Shown: in pieces, positions 23,820 through 35,434 of the stretch
Layout: each line of letters starts with the position of its first letter
How positions within the stretch are numbered: position 1 is the first letter of the stretch
NCBI GenBank assembly: GCA_033296885.1
Contig: MU863986.1
Location: 62,001 to 126,000 of the forward strand
Direction of reading: 5' to 3'
Length of the DNA stretch: 64,000 bases
Origin: Triangularia verruculosa
Taxonomy: Eukaryota > Ascomycota > Sordariomycetes > Sordariales > Podosporaceae
Program-made: the position numbers and the translations under genes
The notes under the pieces: generated by a model
Seen by the model: only the letters and a program-made list of their open reading frames with translations
Database searches by the model: none
What the model was told of the DNA's origin: nothing

Positions 23820-24402
23820 CGACTTGGTAAAGCGACCAGTGAGCAAGCTGATCAAGATGGGCGCGGGCGAGAAGGTTTGCGACAGGAAAATAACTTTTTG
23901 GCTGGACGGGCGCGAATCAATCCAATTGCGCCTGCGAGAGAGCAAGTGGGATGAAATTCCTTATCTTATCAGTTTTCTATTAGGCCGAGGGTTAGAGCTG
24001 TCGTTCGTAGACCCTAACCCTGGTCGGTCTGTATGAAATAGGGCTGCGTTGCCATGACAGCTAAATCAACCTCCAGTCACTAACCATGGTGACAGAGAAG
24101 AGACCTTTTTCTTTGAAGAATATGTCATTATGCAATTTATGACGTCCGCTGTCCGAAACTGATATCACTGGTACAACCAGACCAGAAAACTCCGGCGTAT
24201 ATTACCTTCGATATTGGGCTCATTGAACAAGTCATGTAGAACATATCTGCTTGAAATACCCTCATTCACCCCCCCGACTTCGCCGGTAACCTTTACACCA
24301 ATGTCAAGCTTAGGAGGTATTATTGCCTAGAGATCTTCCTGTATATCGGGGAAACCTACCTGTTTGGATGGCTACAGTCACGCATTTTGACCAGAAGACC
24401 GA

Positions 24403-24423
24403 GTACACTGTACACTGTACACT
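24403..24423 (+). repeat. Triple tandem repeat of GTACACT
   Basis: Three perfect consecutive copies of GTACACT. It contains overlapping GTAC and TGTACA palindromes. Confidence 0.8.
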
Positions 24424-26638
24424 CTCCGTCCTAAACGCTGAAATGGGACTCTGAGATGGCAATCCTAGGAGTCCTGTCATTGATCTGTATGTGCCGAGAT
24501 CGGTACTTAGTCTGTGTCACTAGACACATAGCTTCCACCAGGGTTGAAGAGAGCTCAGCAAACCCCAGCCGACCAACATGTTGAGCGCTGAGCCTTTGCA
24601 ATTCTTTTATCTCAGAAGGGCAGATACTTCCTCAACCAGATGGCAAGCGTTGACTGAAACTCAGTTTAGCTAAGCCTACGTAGACAGCCGACTTTCCTGC
24701 ACCAAGGGATTGACCCCGACCTTTAACCCGATCTGTTGTGCATCTCTTTGTAAGACCTCGCCTCCTCGGGTTGCTGTCTCACGTAAACCGAGACATGTGC
24801 ACAGACTGGAAAAGGGACATCGTCTGCAGCCAGCCGAAACGGTGCTGGATGAGAGATATCAAATCCAAAGCTGTGTATCTAGCGTGACCAGCTGCCGTAC
24901 CCATACCTGGCTCGCTCGCTTCAGCTCTGAGGCAGAGAAGATGATGTACTTACCGCGATTGAATAAAAGGGCGAAAAATGATGAATAGGGGTGGTTGCAG
25001 CGCCACGCTTTCAAGAAAAGAGCATCTTGTCAGCCAGCCATCTGTATTGATGACCTGGCAAGTAATCACCACCAGCATCTAGAACAGCGAAACACTTGTC
25101 TCGGGAAGTCTCGGTCTGAAAACAAAAGGTCCAGCCAAACCAACAAAGGATGTCTCTCAGGTCCATGGGTGGTGCCGGCCGTCCGACTTGGCGGTTGCCA
25201 CCGCCGGTTCTTGGATCCGGCCTTGTCTTCCACAAAAAACCCCCGGACCCCCGGTCACGGGAGAACCATATGGTTGACCATGGGCCGGCTGCCTCCTGCT
25301 GTTGATGTCTGCTATGGCCGGCGGGCGTGGGCGGTTTGGATTGCCATTTTTGTTCATCGGTTGCTGATGCCCCTTCCATGTGCAGATCCATGCACGCAGG
25401 GAACTCTTCCTCCGTAAACCTGCGGATGCTGTGGACACCCGAGCCATATCAGGCCCCACGCGGGGTGTCGAGCAGAGCATCTGTGTGGTCACTCATGGCC
25501 CTTCATCAAAGATATAAAACGCACCAGACGGTCAATCATTTTTCCTTCCGTGTGAGCGGCTTGGTAACGGGTATGTGAGAGTCACCATTGGCCGGCCTCC
25601 CCGCCGTTAGCACCCGGGGACGGGTTATGAAATCCGGAGGCCGTACTGTGTTGTATGGATCCTTGCTTCCGTTATACAATCACGTGCCCTAGTCCCATAT
25701 TAACCCCTATTACGAGCTAAGAAGCTAGCATCTCCAGGTCTAGAGTTCAGCTGCGGTATGAGCAAAAATAATGGCTTGGGCTTCAAGCTCCCTTGTCTCA
25801 CCTTGACAGATAACTGGTGGACTTACCAAGAAATGAATGAGACAGCTTTTCTTGGCAGTCGTGTTTCAACAAATTAACATGTGTAAAGTCAGCGGCTATA
25901 TTGTACTCTGCTTTGAAAGATGGGAAAGCCATTGACGTTATTTGAGCCACATGGCTGCTTTGACAGTAAAAGACAAAAGAATGGAACGGCAAACACGGCG
26001 CCTCAGACCCTTGGGCAAGGCTCCTGTGTACCCCATGACGTCAGTGGCTGAAGACAGCTGGTCAATGCGGCCGCGGGGTGATTGAAGGGTTGCTTGCCCA
26101 TGAGCGTCTTTAGAGAGGCCTCGTTTCAGGGTCAATAGAGGGAGATATAAGGGTAGATATCGAAATGTGCGGGACAGGCTGACAGAAAAAAGATGGCTAG
26201 GAATAGACAAATCCCTTCAGGATCGGGATTTTGGCGGTGTGCCCCATAAATGCTGGGAAGCCGTCTGTTGACCCTGTCGATCAATTTGCCTTGAAAACTC
26301 AGGTGATTCTGGAATGTCTGATGGGATGACCAACTGGCCGGACATTGTCCAGAAACCATGTGAGAATGGAGCGGTAAGGTATCCACGGATGCCATTGCCG
26401 TTGAGTAATGAACGGTGTCACATATCGCCCCAGTGTTGCCGACATGTAAGTATGAGACTCTCGCCGACCTTTGAGTGTCAACACCAATGGGCTCCAAAGC
26501 CTGAGGACCATGTGCCGGTCTTTCATATGGAATGCTGCATTTCTGTGTGACGGTCCAGGTAAAAAGACAGCATAGTGTTCCTGAAGCGCCAGAAGCACCG
26601 AAACACAACGCGACATGCCAGCGGGGTCTTCAGCCTTT

Positions 26639-26670
26639 CCACTCAGCGCCTTAGGCAAGGCGCTGAGTGG
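26639..26670. other. Perfect inverted repeat, 14-bp arms, 4-nt loop
   Basis: CCACTCAGCGCCTT, loop AGGC, then AAGGCGCTGAGTGG. A hairpin of this quality is unexpected in unremarkable intergenic DNA. It could be a transcribed RNA stem, a cruciform, a protein-binding site or the end of a small element. Confidence 0.8.
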
Positions 26671-28099
26671 CCCCGCAGTGGCGTCCACAGGAAAAAAAGG
26701 TCGCTCAAGCTTTCGCGCTTTCCCATCAGGCACTCACAGGAAATGCATGTTGCCTGAGGCCCTACTGCGCACCATCTGCAACCCCCGAGCGGGGAAGCTC
26801 ACACGGCACCGCTGCGTGTCTCGCAACAGACTCTGGACGAGCACCGCCGCCCACAAGGTGGTGGGAGATGTGATGGCACGATGGCTACCTACCTAGGTCA
26901 GATAGATCTGATAAATCCCACAAACTGTTGAGTCTGAGCCAACGGGAACGTTATATAAATTTCGGGCCGCCACGGTTGTTAGTGCACAGGAACGCGAACC
27001 GAGAGTTCGGGAAGCGGACAAAATGGGCGTGTTCCGAGTCAGGACGGTGGCCAGACAGCAGTTTCTGTTTATTACATAGTTGCTACCCTTTACTACTTTG
27101 TCCTAAACTCCCCCAGGCTACGGGTCTGACAGGTGGCTAGTACCTTGCCACTATTTCTTGATTTGAAGCGTCCATTATCATTAGGACCTACAATCTTGTA
27201 TTGTAGTCTGCTTGCTCTACAAGCAGGAGGTGTACGTACATTGGCATCAATCAGCATTCAGCTCAGCTCGAGACACACGAGACAACGCACCCAGCGGGCT
27301 CGTCAACACGCCACTATCGCCGTATTATCTATCACTTCGCACCAGACAGACACTCACCTGCACTAAAAAAGGGCGGTGGTGCAGGGAATTGACAGGGAAG
27401 CGTCGATCCCTTGCCCTCCTCGGCGACCCGACCGGCCCCCCAGACTACCCCATTTTCTCAATCCTCCTCCTCTCTTCACGTCTCCTCCTCCTCCCTGTTT
27501 CCACCCTTCAAAGACGCCCGAGTCCTTTGCTCTGCTGCCTCACCCTTTCATCAGGCCGCACAAGTCCAACAGGACTACGAGGGCCTTGAACAAAGCTCTC
27601 GTCCCAATACAACCGCGTCTCCGCTTCGCCTAGGCCCTACCCACGGCGGTTCCGGCCCATTTTGGCATCCGACAGTCCAGCTCAACTTTTCTGCAAGACC
27701 CTTTTTTGTCCTTCCCCGACTCTCTGGTGCCGTTACCCGACGACGACATCTGCGCAACTCGGCCACACCCATCCGGGTCTCTGTGCGTCGTGCAAACCCG
27801 CCTGTCGCCCTGTCGCCCATCGTGGCCCGTCGCATTCTCCATCTTTGCAAAGGGTCGTGTACTCTAGTGCGCTGCTTGCTGACCCGGCCTCAAATTCGCC
27901 ATTCCCCGCATGAGGTCGCACCTACGCCGCCCACCAGCTCGATAGTCGTCCCCGCGAGCCAAATCATTTTAACCGCCATCGCCCCGCCGTCGCTACCCCG
28001 TTTTATACCGTTTACTTTTTGCCCCTTCGACCTGCTGGCATCTCCCATCCGACACAATATCACGGTTGCTGGGTCTTGACGGCCCTCTGTGCCGCAACC

Positions 28100-31000
28100 A
28101 TGACCGGCGAATCATCGCTAGCAGCTGTGACTGCTATTCTGAAAAGTCTCGCGACTGATCCGACCACGCCGCCTGTGTTGAATCTCCGTGCCAGCCCCCG
28201 CTTCAATATCCCGGGCGCCGACACCTCTGACAAGCTAGAGCTGGAACTTGAACTTGCTGCGCTTGTTCTCCGGGTTCAGCATCTCCAAGCCCGTGCCAAC
28301 ACCTCGTCCCCGAGCCTACTTCCCGACACTCCGGATGGCAACGGCCATCTCTCTCTGTCGGATGAAAGAGCAAGGGCTGGGAAGCCTGGGTATTCGGCTC
28401 CCCTGCCGAGAGATGAACTCCTTGGAGAGGCTCTCGAGGGTCTGAGGGAGCATGTTGACGACCAGTCGAAGCTCCTTGACAGCCAACGCCAGGAGCTGGA
28501 CGGCGTGAATGCCCAGCTCCTCGAGCAAAAGCAGCTTCAGGAGAGGGCTCTCGCCATCATCGAGCAGGAAAGGGTCGCCACTCTGGAACGTGAGCTGTGG
28601 AAGCATCAAAAGGCCAACGAGGCCTTCCAAAAAGCTCTGCGTGAGATCGGTGAAATCGTTACGGCCGTCGCGCGTGGTGATCTTTCCAAGAAGGTCCGCA
28701 TGAACAGTGTTGAAATGGACCCCGAGATCACCACTTTCAAGCGCACCATCAATACTATGATGGATCAACTGCAGGTCTTCTCCAGCGAAGTGTCTCGTGT
28801 CGCCCGTGAAGTCGGAACCGAGGGTATTCTCGGTGGCCAGGCTCAAATTGAGGGCGTTGATGGAACATGGAAAGAACTTACTGATAACGGTGTGTTTGAT
28901 ATCATTGTGATGCTTACTTTTTGATAGGCGCTCAGACGTGCTGACTATTTGCTAGTGAACGTCATGGCTCAGAACCTCACTGATCAAGGTACGTGATACC
29001 GCTATTATGCAGGTCCAGCTGCAGCCAAACTAACCCTCGCATGATAGTGCGTGAAATCGCCTCTGTCACTACCGCCGTAGCCCACGGTGATCTCACCAAG
29101 AAAATCGAACGCCCTGCCAAGGGAGAAATTCTACAGCTGCAACAAACGATCAACACCATGGTGGACCAACTGCGAACTTTTGCCTCTGAAGTCACCCGTG
29201 TCGCCAGAGACGTCGGAACCGAAGGTATCCTGGGTGGCCAGGCCGACGTCGAGGGGGTACAGGGCATGTGGAACGAACTGACTGTCAACGTGAACGCCAT
29301 GGCCAACAACCTGACTACACAAGTGCGAGATATCATCAAGGTTACTACGGCTGTCGCAAAGGGTGATTTGACGCAAAAGGTACAGGCTGAATGCCGCGGT
29401 GAAATCTTTGAACTGAAGAAAACGATCAACTCTATGGTGGACCAACTCCAACAATTCGCGCGCGAGGTAACCAAGATTGCCAGGGAAGTCGGAACCGAAG
29501 GACGACTTGGCGGACAAGCAACAGTGCATGATGTACAGGGCACTTGGAGAGATCTTACGGAAAACGTTAATGGTATGGCTATGAATTTAACAACACAGGT
29601 GCGAGAAATAGCAAAGGTCACCACAGCTGTCGCTCGTGGTGACCTGACCAAGAAGATCGGGGTCGAGGTACAGGGAGAGATTTTGGACTTGAAGAACACG
29701 ATCAATACCATGGTGGACCGCTTGGGAACATTTGCCTTTGAAGTCAGCAAGGTGGCCAGAGAGGTCGGCACAGACGGAACACTCGGCGGTCAGGCCCAGG
29801 TCGACAACGTCGAGGGTAAATGGAAGGATCTCACTGAAAACGTGAACACCATGGCCAGGAACCTAACGTCACAGGTATGCTCTGGCACGAATTCTACTGT
29901 CGTCCGTCCTCCTATGCTAACGATCGAGACCAGGTCAGAGGGATTTCAACAGTCACACAAGCCATTGCCAACGGAGACATGAGTCGGAAGATCGACGTCG
30001 AAGCCAAGGGCGAGATACTCATTCTAAAGGAAACCATCAATAACATGGTTGACCGGCTTTCGATATTCTGTAACGAAGTGCAAAGGGTAGCCAAGGACGT
30101 CGGTGTCGACGGCATCATGGGTGGACAGGCTGATGTTGCCGGCCTAAAGGGAAGATGGAAGGAAATCACCACGGACGTCAACACCATGGCTAACAATTTG
30201 GTAAGTTGTGAATGGTGCCTTTTCTTGCTGGCGCTCTATGCTGACTGTGTGAACAGACGGCTCAAGTGAGAGCTTTTGGCGACATTACCAACGCCGCAAC
30301 GGATGGGGATTTCACCAAACTAGTCGAAGTCGAAGCGTCCGGTGAAATGGACGAACTGAAGAAAAAGATCAATCAGATGGTATACAACCTGAGAGACAGC
30401 ATTCAGAGAAACACCCAGGCCAGGGAAGCAGCCGAGTTGGCCAACAAGACCAAATCCGAGTTCCTGGCCAACATGTCGCACGAGATACGGACTCCCATGA
30501 ACGGTATAATCGGCATGACGCAGCTCACTCTCGACACGGACCTCACCCAGTATCAGAGAGAGATGCTCAACATTGTCAACTCGCTGGCCAACAGCCTGTT
30601 GACCATCATCGATGACATCTTGGACCTGTCCAAGATCGAGGCTAGGAGAATGGTCATCGAGGAGATCCCCTACACCCTGCGGGGGACGGTCTTCAACGCG
30701 CTCAAGACTCTCGCTGTTAAGGCAAACGAGAAGTTCCTGGACCTCACGTACCGAGTCAATAACTCGGTGCCCGACCACGTGGTGGGTGATTCCTTTAGGC
30801 TGCGCCAGATTATCCTGAACCTGGTGGGCAACGCCATCAAGTTCACGGAGCACGGCGAGGTCAGTTTGACCATTCAGAAGGCGTCTCACGTCCAGTGCGC
30901 CCCGTACGAGTACGCCATTGAGTTCATCGTGTCCGATACGGGAATAGGTATCCCGGCGGACAAACTTGATCTCATTTTCGACACGTTCCAGCAGGCCGAC

Positions 31001-32363
31001 GGCTCAATGACACGCAAGTTTGGCGGCACCGGACTGGGCCTGTCCATCTCCAAGAGACTCGTCAACCTCATGGGGGGTGACGTGTGGGTCAAGAGCGAGT
31101 ACGGCAAGGGCAGCAAGTTTTACTTTACCTGTGTCGTCCGCCTCGCCAATGATGACGTGTCATTGATTGCGAAGCAGCTGAACCCCTACAAGGGCCACCA
31201 GGTGCTATTCATCGACAAGGGCAGGACCGGTCACGGAACTGAGATTGTCAGGATGCTCAAGGAGCTCAGCCTCATGCCTATCGTGGTTGACTCGGAGAAG
31301 AGCCCCGCGCTGGAGAAGGGGCGGACTCAGCAAAACTCGCCTTACGATGTCATCATCGTCGACTCGATCGAGGATGCCCGGAGGTTGAGAGCGGTTGACG
31401 ACTTCAAGTACCTGCCCATTGTACTTTTGGCCCCTGTGGTTCACGTATCGCTCAAGTCGTGCTTGGACCTGGGCATCACCTCCTACATGACCACTCCATG
31501 CGAGCTGATTGATCTCGGCAACGGCATGGTGCCCGCCTTGGAAAATCGAGCGACGCCTTCGCTCGCGGATAACACCCGCTCGTTCGAGATACTATTGGCG
31601 GAAGACAACACGGTCAACCAGAGGCTCGCGGTCAAGATACTGGAGAAGTATCACCATGTGGTTACTGTTGTCGGAAATGGTGAAGAGGCTGTCGAGGCTG
31701 TCAAGAGGAAGAAGTTTGATGTCATTTTGATGGATGTCCAAATGCCAATCATGGTATGTTTGACCTGCCTCGGTTCCCCCCAACCTGGCTTATGGAATCA
31801 TCTTGCTAACTTATTATCAAAAACAGGGTGGGTTCGAAGCCACATCCAAGATCCGCGAGTACGAGCGCAGCCTAGGCAGCCAGCGCACCCCCATAATCGC
31901 CCTGACGGCCCACGCCATGATGGGAGACAGAGAAAAGTGCATCCAGGCCCAAATGGACGAGTACCTCTCCAAGCCCCTCCAACAAAATCACCTCATCCAG
32001 ACGATCCTCAAGTGTGCCACCTTGGGCGGGCAGCTCCTGGAGAAGAACAGGGAGCGGGAGCTGGCCAGGGCGGCGGACGCGGCGACGGGGTCTAGAAGAG
32101 ACAATGTCGTGCTGCCGGCGGCCTACCAGGCTAGTAGCAACGCTGCCGCTGCTGCAGCGGCGGCCATCTCGGCAGCCCATGTGAGGCCGAGCCTGGCGGC
32201 GACGAGGGGGATGACGGCGTCTGACGCCCTGACGGGGTTGGAGAGCCCGAGTCTCGTGGCGGCTGATGGGGAGAACCCGATCAGGGGCAGCGCGGGGAGG
32301 TCGAGCACCAGCTTGTCGGAGCCGAATATTCATCATCATCATACTAATGCCAAAGGGCAGTAG
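28100..32363 (+). CDS. NIK1: Group III hybrid histidine kinase with HAMP array (osmosensor)
   Basis: Cytosolic sensor kinase of the nik-1/os-1 type, which feeds the HOG MAP-kinase phosphorelay and is the known target of phenylpyrrole and dicarboximide fungicides. Six exons: 28100-28889, 28956-28988 (only 33 nt), 29048-29874, 29934-30200, 30257-31753 and 31827-32363; 1316 residues. There is no signal peptide or membrane helix. After a polar N-terminus with a coiled coil come about six HAMP units, each with a variant of VTTAVARGDLTKKI. HisKA follows with His714 in SHEIRTPMNGIIG. The HATPase has N-box NLVGNAIKF, SDTGIGIP and GGTGLGLSISKRLV. The receiver has ILLAEDNTVNQRL and phospho-acceptor Asp1132 in ILMDVQMP. 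The tail is Ala/Ser-rich with a His run. Every splice phase closes. The start is the first Met followed by a conserved-looking N-terminus. Confidence 0.97.
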
Positions 32364-33491
32364 TTGATTTTTGATGATGGGTTTTTGGGTATTTACTATT
32401 TTTGTTATAAGATGGCATGACAGGACTGAGGGAGGGAGGGCGGGAAGTGTCTCTTATTATAGCTGCTTTTCAGGGCGCATACGAAAAAAAGGGGGGGGCG
32501 GATGTGTGGCTGCGTGTGTATGTGTGAGAGTGGTTTTTGGCTCTGGGCTCTGTTTTGGTTTGGGCAAACATTTGGGAAACTTGTCTTTTCAAAGGGGTGG
32601 GAAGGGTTTTTTTTTTCTTTATTGGAACCGGGTCTGTCTTTTTTTTTTAACATGTAATTTCCTTATCATTGGTTGTTTGATCTCACAGTCGCTCTTACAT
32701 TGGCTTTTTTTGTGTTTGTTGCTTGTTGGCTGTTTTTTGCATGTGATACCTCCCTCACAAAAAACACGAGTTGATGTTTTAGAAAACGCCGCTCTCCTGT
32801 TGTCTCGTGTGTAACCATTCTTGTGTGTTTTCTTGTGAGGAAGTGGGGTTCTTTGAGGCATATATATAGGTACGTGTGTTGCTGCTGCTGTGTCTGTCAT
32901 GACTTTTTTTTTTTTTCATTTTGTTTGGATATATATATTTGGGGACAGATGGTTTGAGGAGATGATGCCGCTGTCATGACTTGAGGGCTTGGTTGGTAGG
33001 GTTGGTGTTAGGCACGCACAGAGAGCTTACGAGTAAGAAATAGTTACTGATTAGCAGCCAGTGAGTATATTTGAGTTTATTCGAGTACCATCGTGATGTC
33101 TTCCTACCCTAGAGAGTATATGTGGCAAGCTGTCATGACATTGGCCAGACAGAGCTGTCTCTGCAATTGCCATTTAGAAGAAAAGCCACAGGCTGGCCCA
33201 TTTCGTTTACACGATGAAGAAGATAGCAGAAATACCTTCAGTGCAAACTTTGCGTTTCATCACCAGAATCTTTTGCTTGGAAACTGGGTGACATGGTGTG
33301 TGAAATCAACCACAAGACCGGGAAGCAGAACCCTTCTTTCAAGTGGCAATATTTCAAGAAAATTAGATGAGGTCGATATAGTAGGAGAAGTCGAAAGAGA
33401 GTATGGTAGGTAGTAAGTACGCTTAGTAGTAATAGTGGTGAGCAAAAAGAAAAGAAAAAAAAAAAAAAAAAAAAAAGAAACCCACAAAAAT
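32364..33491. other. 3' region of NIK1 and tRNA downstream flank
   Basis: T-rich and G-rich low-complexity DNA with no supported gene. A stretch of about 22 A's near 33455-33477 reads as T's on the minus strand, just downstream of the tRNA-Arg gene. Confidence 0.5.
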
Positions 33492-33573
33492 TGATCTACC
33501 CAGGGGTCGAACCTGGAACCTCCTGATTACTGAAGAATCGTAGTCAGACGCGCTGCCATTACGCCAGCAGACC
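33492..33573 (-). tRNA. tRNA-Arg(ACG) with 10-nt intron
   Basis: Read on the minus strand. Acceptor GGTCTGC pairs with GTAGATC (two G-T wobbles), discriminator A. The D-arm is GCGT/GCGC around AATGGCA. Anticodon stem TCTGA/TCAGG carries loop CT-ACG-A, then a 10-nt intron (TTCTTCAGTA) at the canonical 37/38 position. The T-arm is CCAGG-TTCGACC-CCTGG. The core TCTGACTACG plus TTCCAGGTTCGA matches eukaryotic tRNA-Arg(ACG). A long T-run on the minus strand follows as Pol III terminator. Confidence 0.9.
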
Positions 33574-34108
33574 TATTGGGATTATTTGTTGAAGGCTGGA
33601 GCCGGGAATAGCACTCAAGATTAGCCGATGTTTCAAGATTTTCTCTTTCAGCACGGTTCCTGAAGAGGCACGGGTATCCATTTCCGCTTTTGGCAGCTAA
33701 TAACGTCTCGACCGTTCATGCGCCTCTAGACTCTCAATAACTGCCGAGTACTCGTATAGAACGAAGTTATGTAAATAGCATTGACTAAGATGTCGCTGGC
33801 GTAAAATGGAACTGCAGAGGCAAGAGAAGTAGTTGACAGTTGGGATTCAAATAATTGTTAAGAGATACCTCGGTTATAGCGTAAGAGCAGGCGGAGACAA
33901 AAGTCCCTTTCAGCATGACGAAATGGAAGCTTGGGGTGCCCCACCAAACACCTGGCCTCGGCTGGTTCCGTGGACTGGGACAGCTTCCATGGATGCAGGC
34001 GGACTTCCCAACAGTTCCGAAGCGTTCTGGATATATACTGCGTAACGAAACAGCAAAACGACACAACAACAAAACACAGCCAAGACATATACTCCAAAAG
34101 TCACAAAG
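33574..34108. other. Intergenic, tRNA-Arg / TMEM14 gene
   Basis: About 535 bp that probably holds the upstream flank of the tRNA gene and the promoter of the TMEM14-type gene. I see no other feature. Confidence 0.45.
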
Positions 34109-34551
34109 ATGGTACGGGGATATTGCGACGGAACTGAAGCTGGTTGCGCATCTGTTGACTGGTGGTGGTAGGGTCTCGAGTTATCAGCCTACATTCTCTC
34201 GGCTTTGACAGCTGTTGGCGGCGCCATCGGCTACGCAAGAACCAAGTCCCTTCCTAGCGTTGTTGCCGGAACTGCGGTCGGTCTTCTATGTAAGTTGATT
34301 GCTCCTTCAACCCGTGGTTTGTGGGTAATATCGATTGCTGACGCCGTGGGTATCCAGACGGTCTTGGTGGCTACCGCCTCCAGAACGGCGAAGGCTATGG
34401 CCTGGAGCTGGCTCTCTTAGCCTCAGTCGTCCTCGGTGGTGCCTCGATCCCCCGCGCAGTCAGACTCCGCAAGCCTGTCCCTATCATGCTCTCCTTGTTT
34501 GCGGCGTACGGATTGATTACTTTTGGTGACGCGTTCCGTCGCACTCTGTAG
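34109..34551 (+). CDS. TMEM14-family small membrane protein; first exon is only ATG
   Basis: Small protein of 104 residues with about four membrane helices (YILSALTAVGGAIGYA, SVVAGTAVGLLYGLGGY, LALLASVVLGGASIPRAVRL, PIMLSLFAAYGLITFGDAFR). The spacing and Gly-rich helices match TMEM14 (yeast Tmh11/Tmh18; in animals TMEM14C is linked to mitochondrial porphyrin transport). Exon 1 (34109-34111) is just the start codon, followed by an intron at 34112-34171 (GTACGG...GGTAG). Exon 2 is 34172-34289, then an intron at 34290-34357 (GTAAGT...TCCAG), then exon 3, 34358-34551. The spliced start is MGLELSAYILSAL, matching the family. Without the first intron the frame from this ATG hits a stop exactly at the acceptor TAG. 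Its 3' end faces CMC2. The fungal substrate is unknown. Confidence 0.87.
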
Positions 34552-34835
34552 GGGGTAGACAAAGGTGGTCGGGAAAGGCGTGCCAAAAATAACGAATAAC
34601 CTTATGTACAACCCAGATCTCCTCTGGGGAGTGGAGTGTCCTTCTATAGCCATGTTATACAGATCCAAATGTTGCTGATATCGCACAATGGCCGATATCT
34701 CCAACCCTGTGATGCAATGTGTCCTCCTGGAGCTGCCGCTGGTGAGGTTGCGCGGCGCTCGTTCGAAGACGGGAAGTCGAAGTCTCGCGACTGTGGTATG
34801 GTTGGATTCGAGTGATTGAGGTCGGTTGGGGTCGT

Positions 34836-35136
34836 CTATGAGTTCTCCTCCACCTCCTTCCAGGCTTGCCGGATCTTGTCCTTCTTGTCTGCAACACCGC
34901 TTCTATTGAAACTCTGAGTCTTCCGCCGCTCTGCCCTTAAGCAGGCTGAAAGTTCGTCCTTGGTGTCATTGCACATGCCCATCGATTTCCAGAGGAAGCC
35001 CCTCATGTGGCATTGCTCAAGTGCTATCATCAAGTCTCTGCACCCTGCGGGGTGGAGGGCTTCAGCCAGGGTCGAGAACGACGCTGAATCAGGAAAACTT
35101 ACCGACATTGTCTTTGGTGTGAAGAAGAGGATGCAT
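34836..35136 (-). CDS. CMC2: Cytochrome c oxidase assembly protein Cmc2 (twin CX9C)
   Basis: Intermembrane-space twin-CX9C protein needed for cytochrome c oxidase biogenesis, imported through the Mia40 pathway. Exon 1 (35103-35136) encodes MHPLLHTKDNV. An intron at 35045-35102 (GTAAGT...CCGCAG) leads to exon 2 (34836-35044), for 80 residues. Both CX9C motifs are intact (CRDLMIALEQC and CNDTKDELSAC), and the FLWKSMGMC core is typical of Cmc2. A continuous reading from a Met at 35108 runs through the intron and replaces MHPLL with a non-family sequence, so I reject it. The two exons join as NV-GCRDLM in correct phase. The 298-bp gap to prefoldin subunit 2 is a likely divergent promoter. Confidence 0.93.
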
Positions 35137-35434
35137 TGTGACTTTGTTGGAAGTGTTGCGACGGTTGTTTTTCTGCGCTAAAGAAGATACACTCGTACGA
35201 TGTATCCAGAAACTCGAGTCGATTTCTTGATGCTTTTCTGGATCAATTCAAGGTTTGGGAGCTCGGACCACTCACCAGTGGATCTGCTTCACACAGCAGT
35301 GGAAGCGGGCCCAGGCTCCAGGATCATTTGCATGGATCTCATAGGGCGGTTGATCTCCCAGTCACTCATCACACTTCTCAACCACAACCATTATCAAAAT
35401 CTGGAGTCTGAGATTTTCAGATCCAAACATCGTC

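Larger units (their letters stand above)
23820..28099. other. 4.3 kb gene-poor region upstream of NIK1
   Basis: No coding frame shows domains or coding bias. It holds a triple 7-bp repeat (24403-24423) and a perfect 14-bp-arm hairpin (26639-26670). From about 27,200 to 28,099 the sequence is pyrimidine- and C-rich with short upstream open frames, consistent with a long 5' leader of the histidine kinase gene. Confidence 0.5.
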
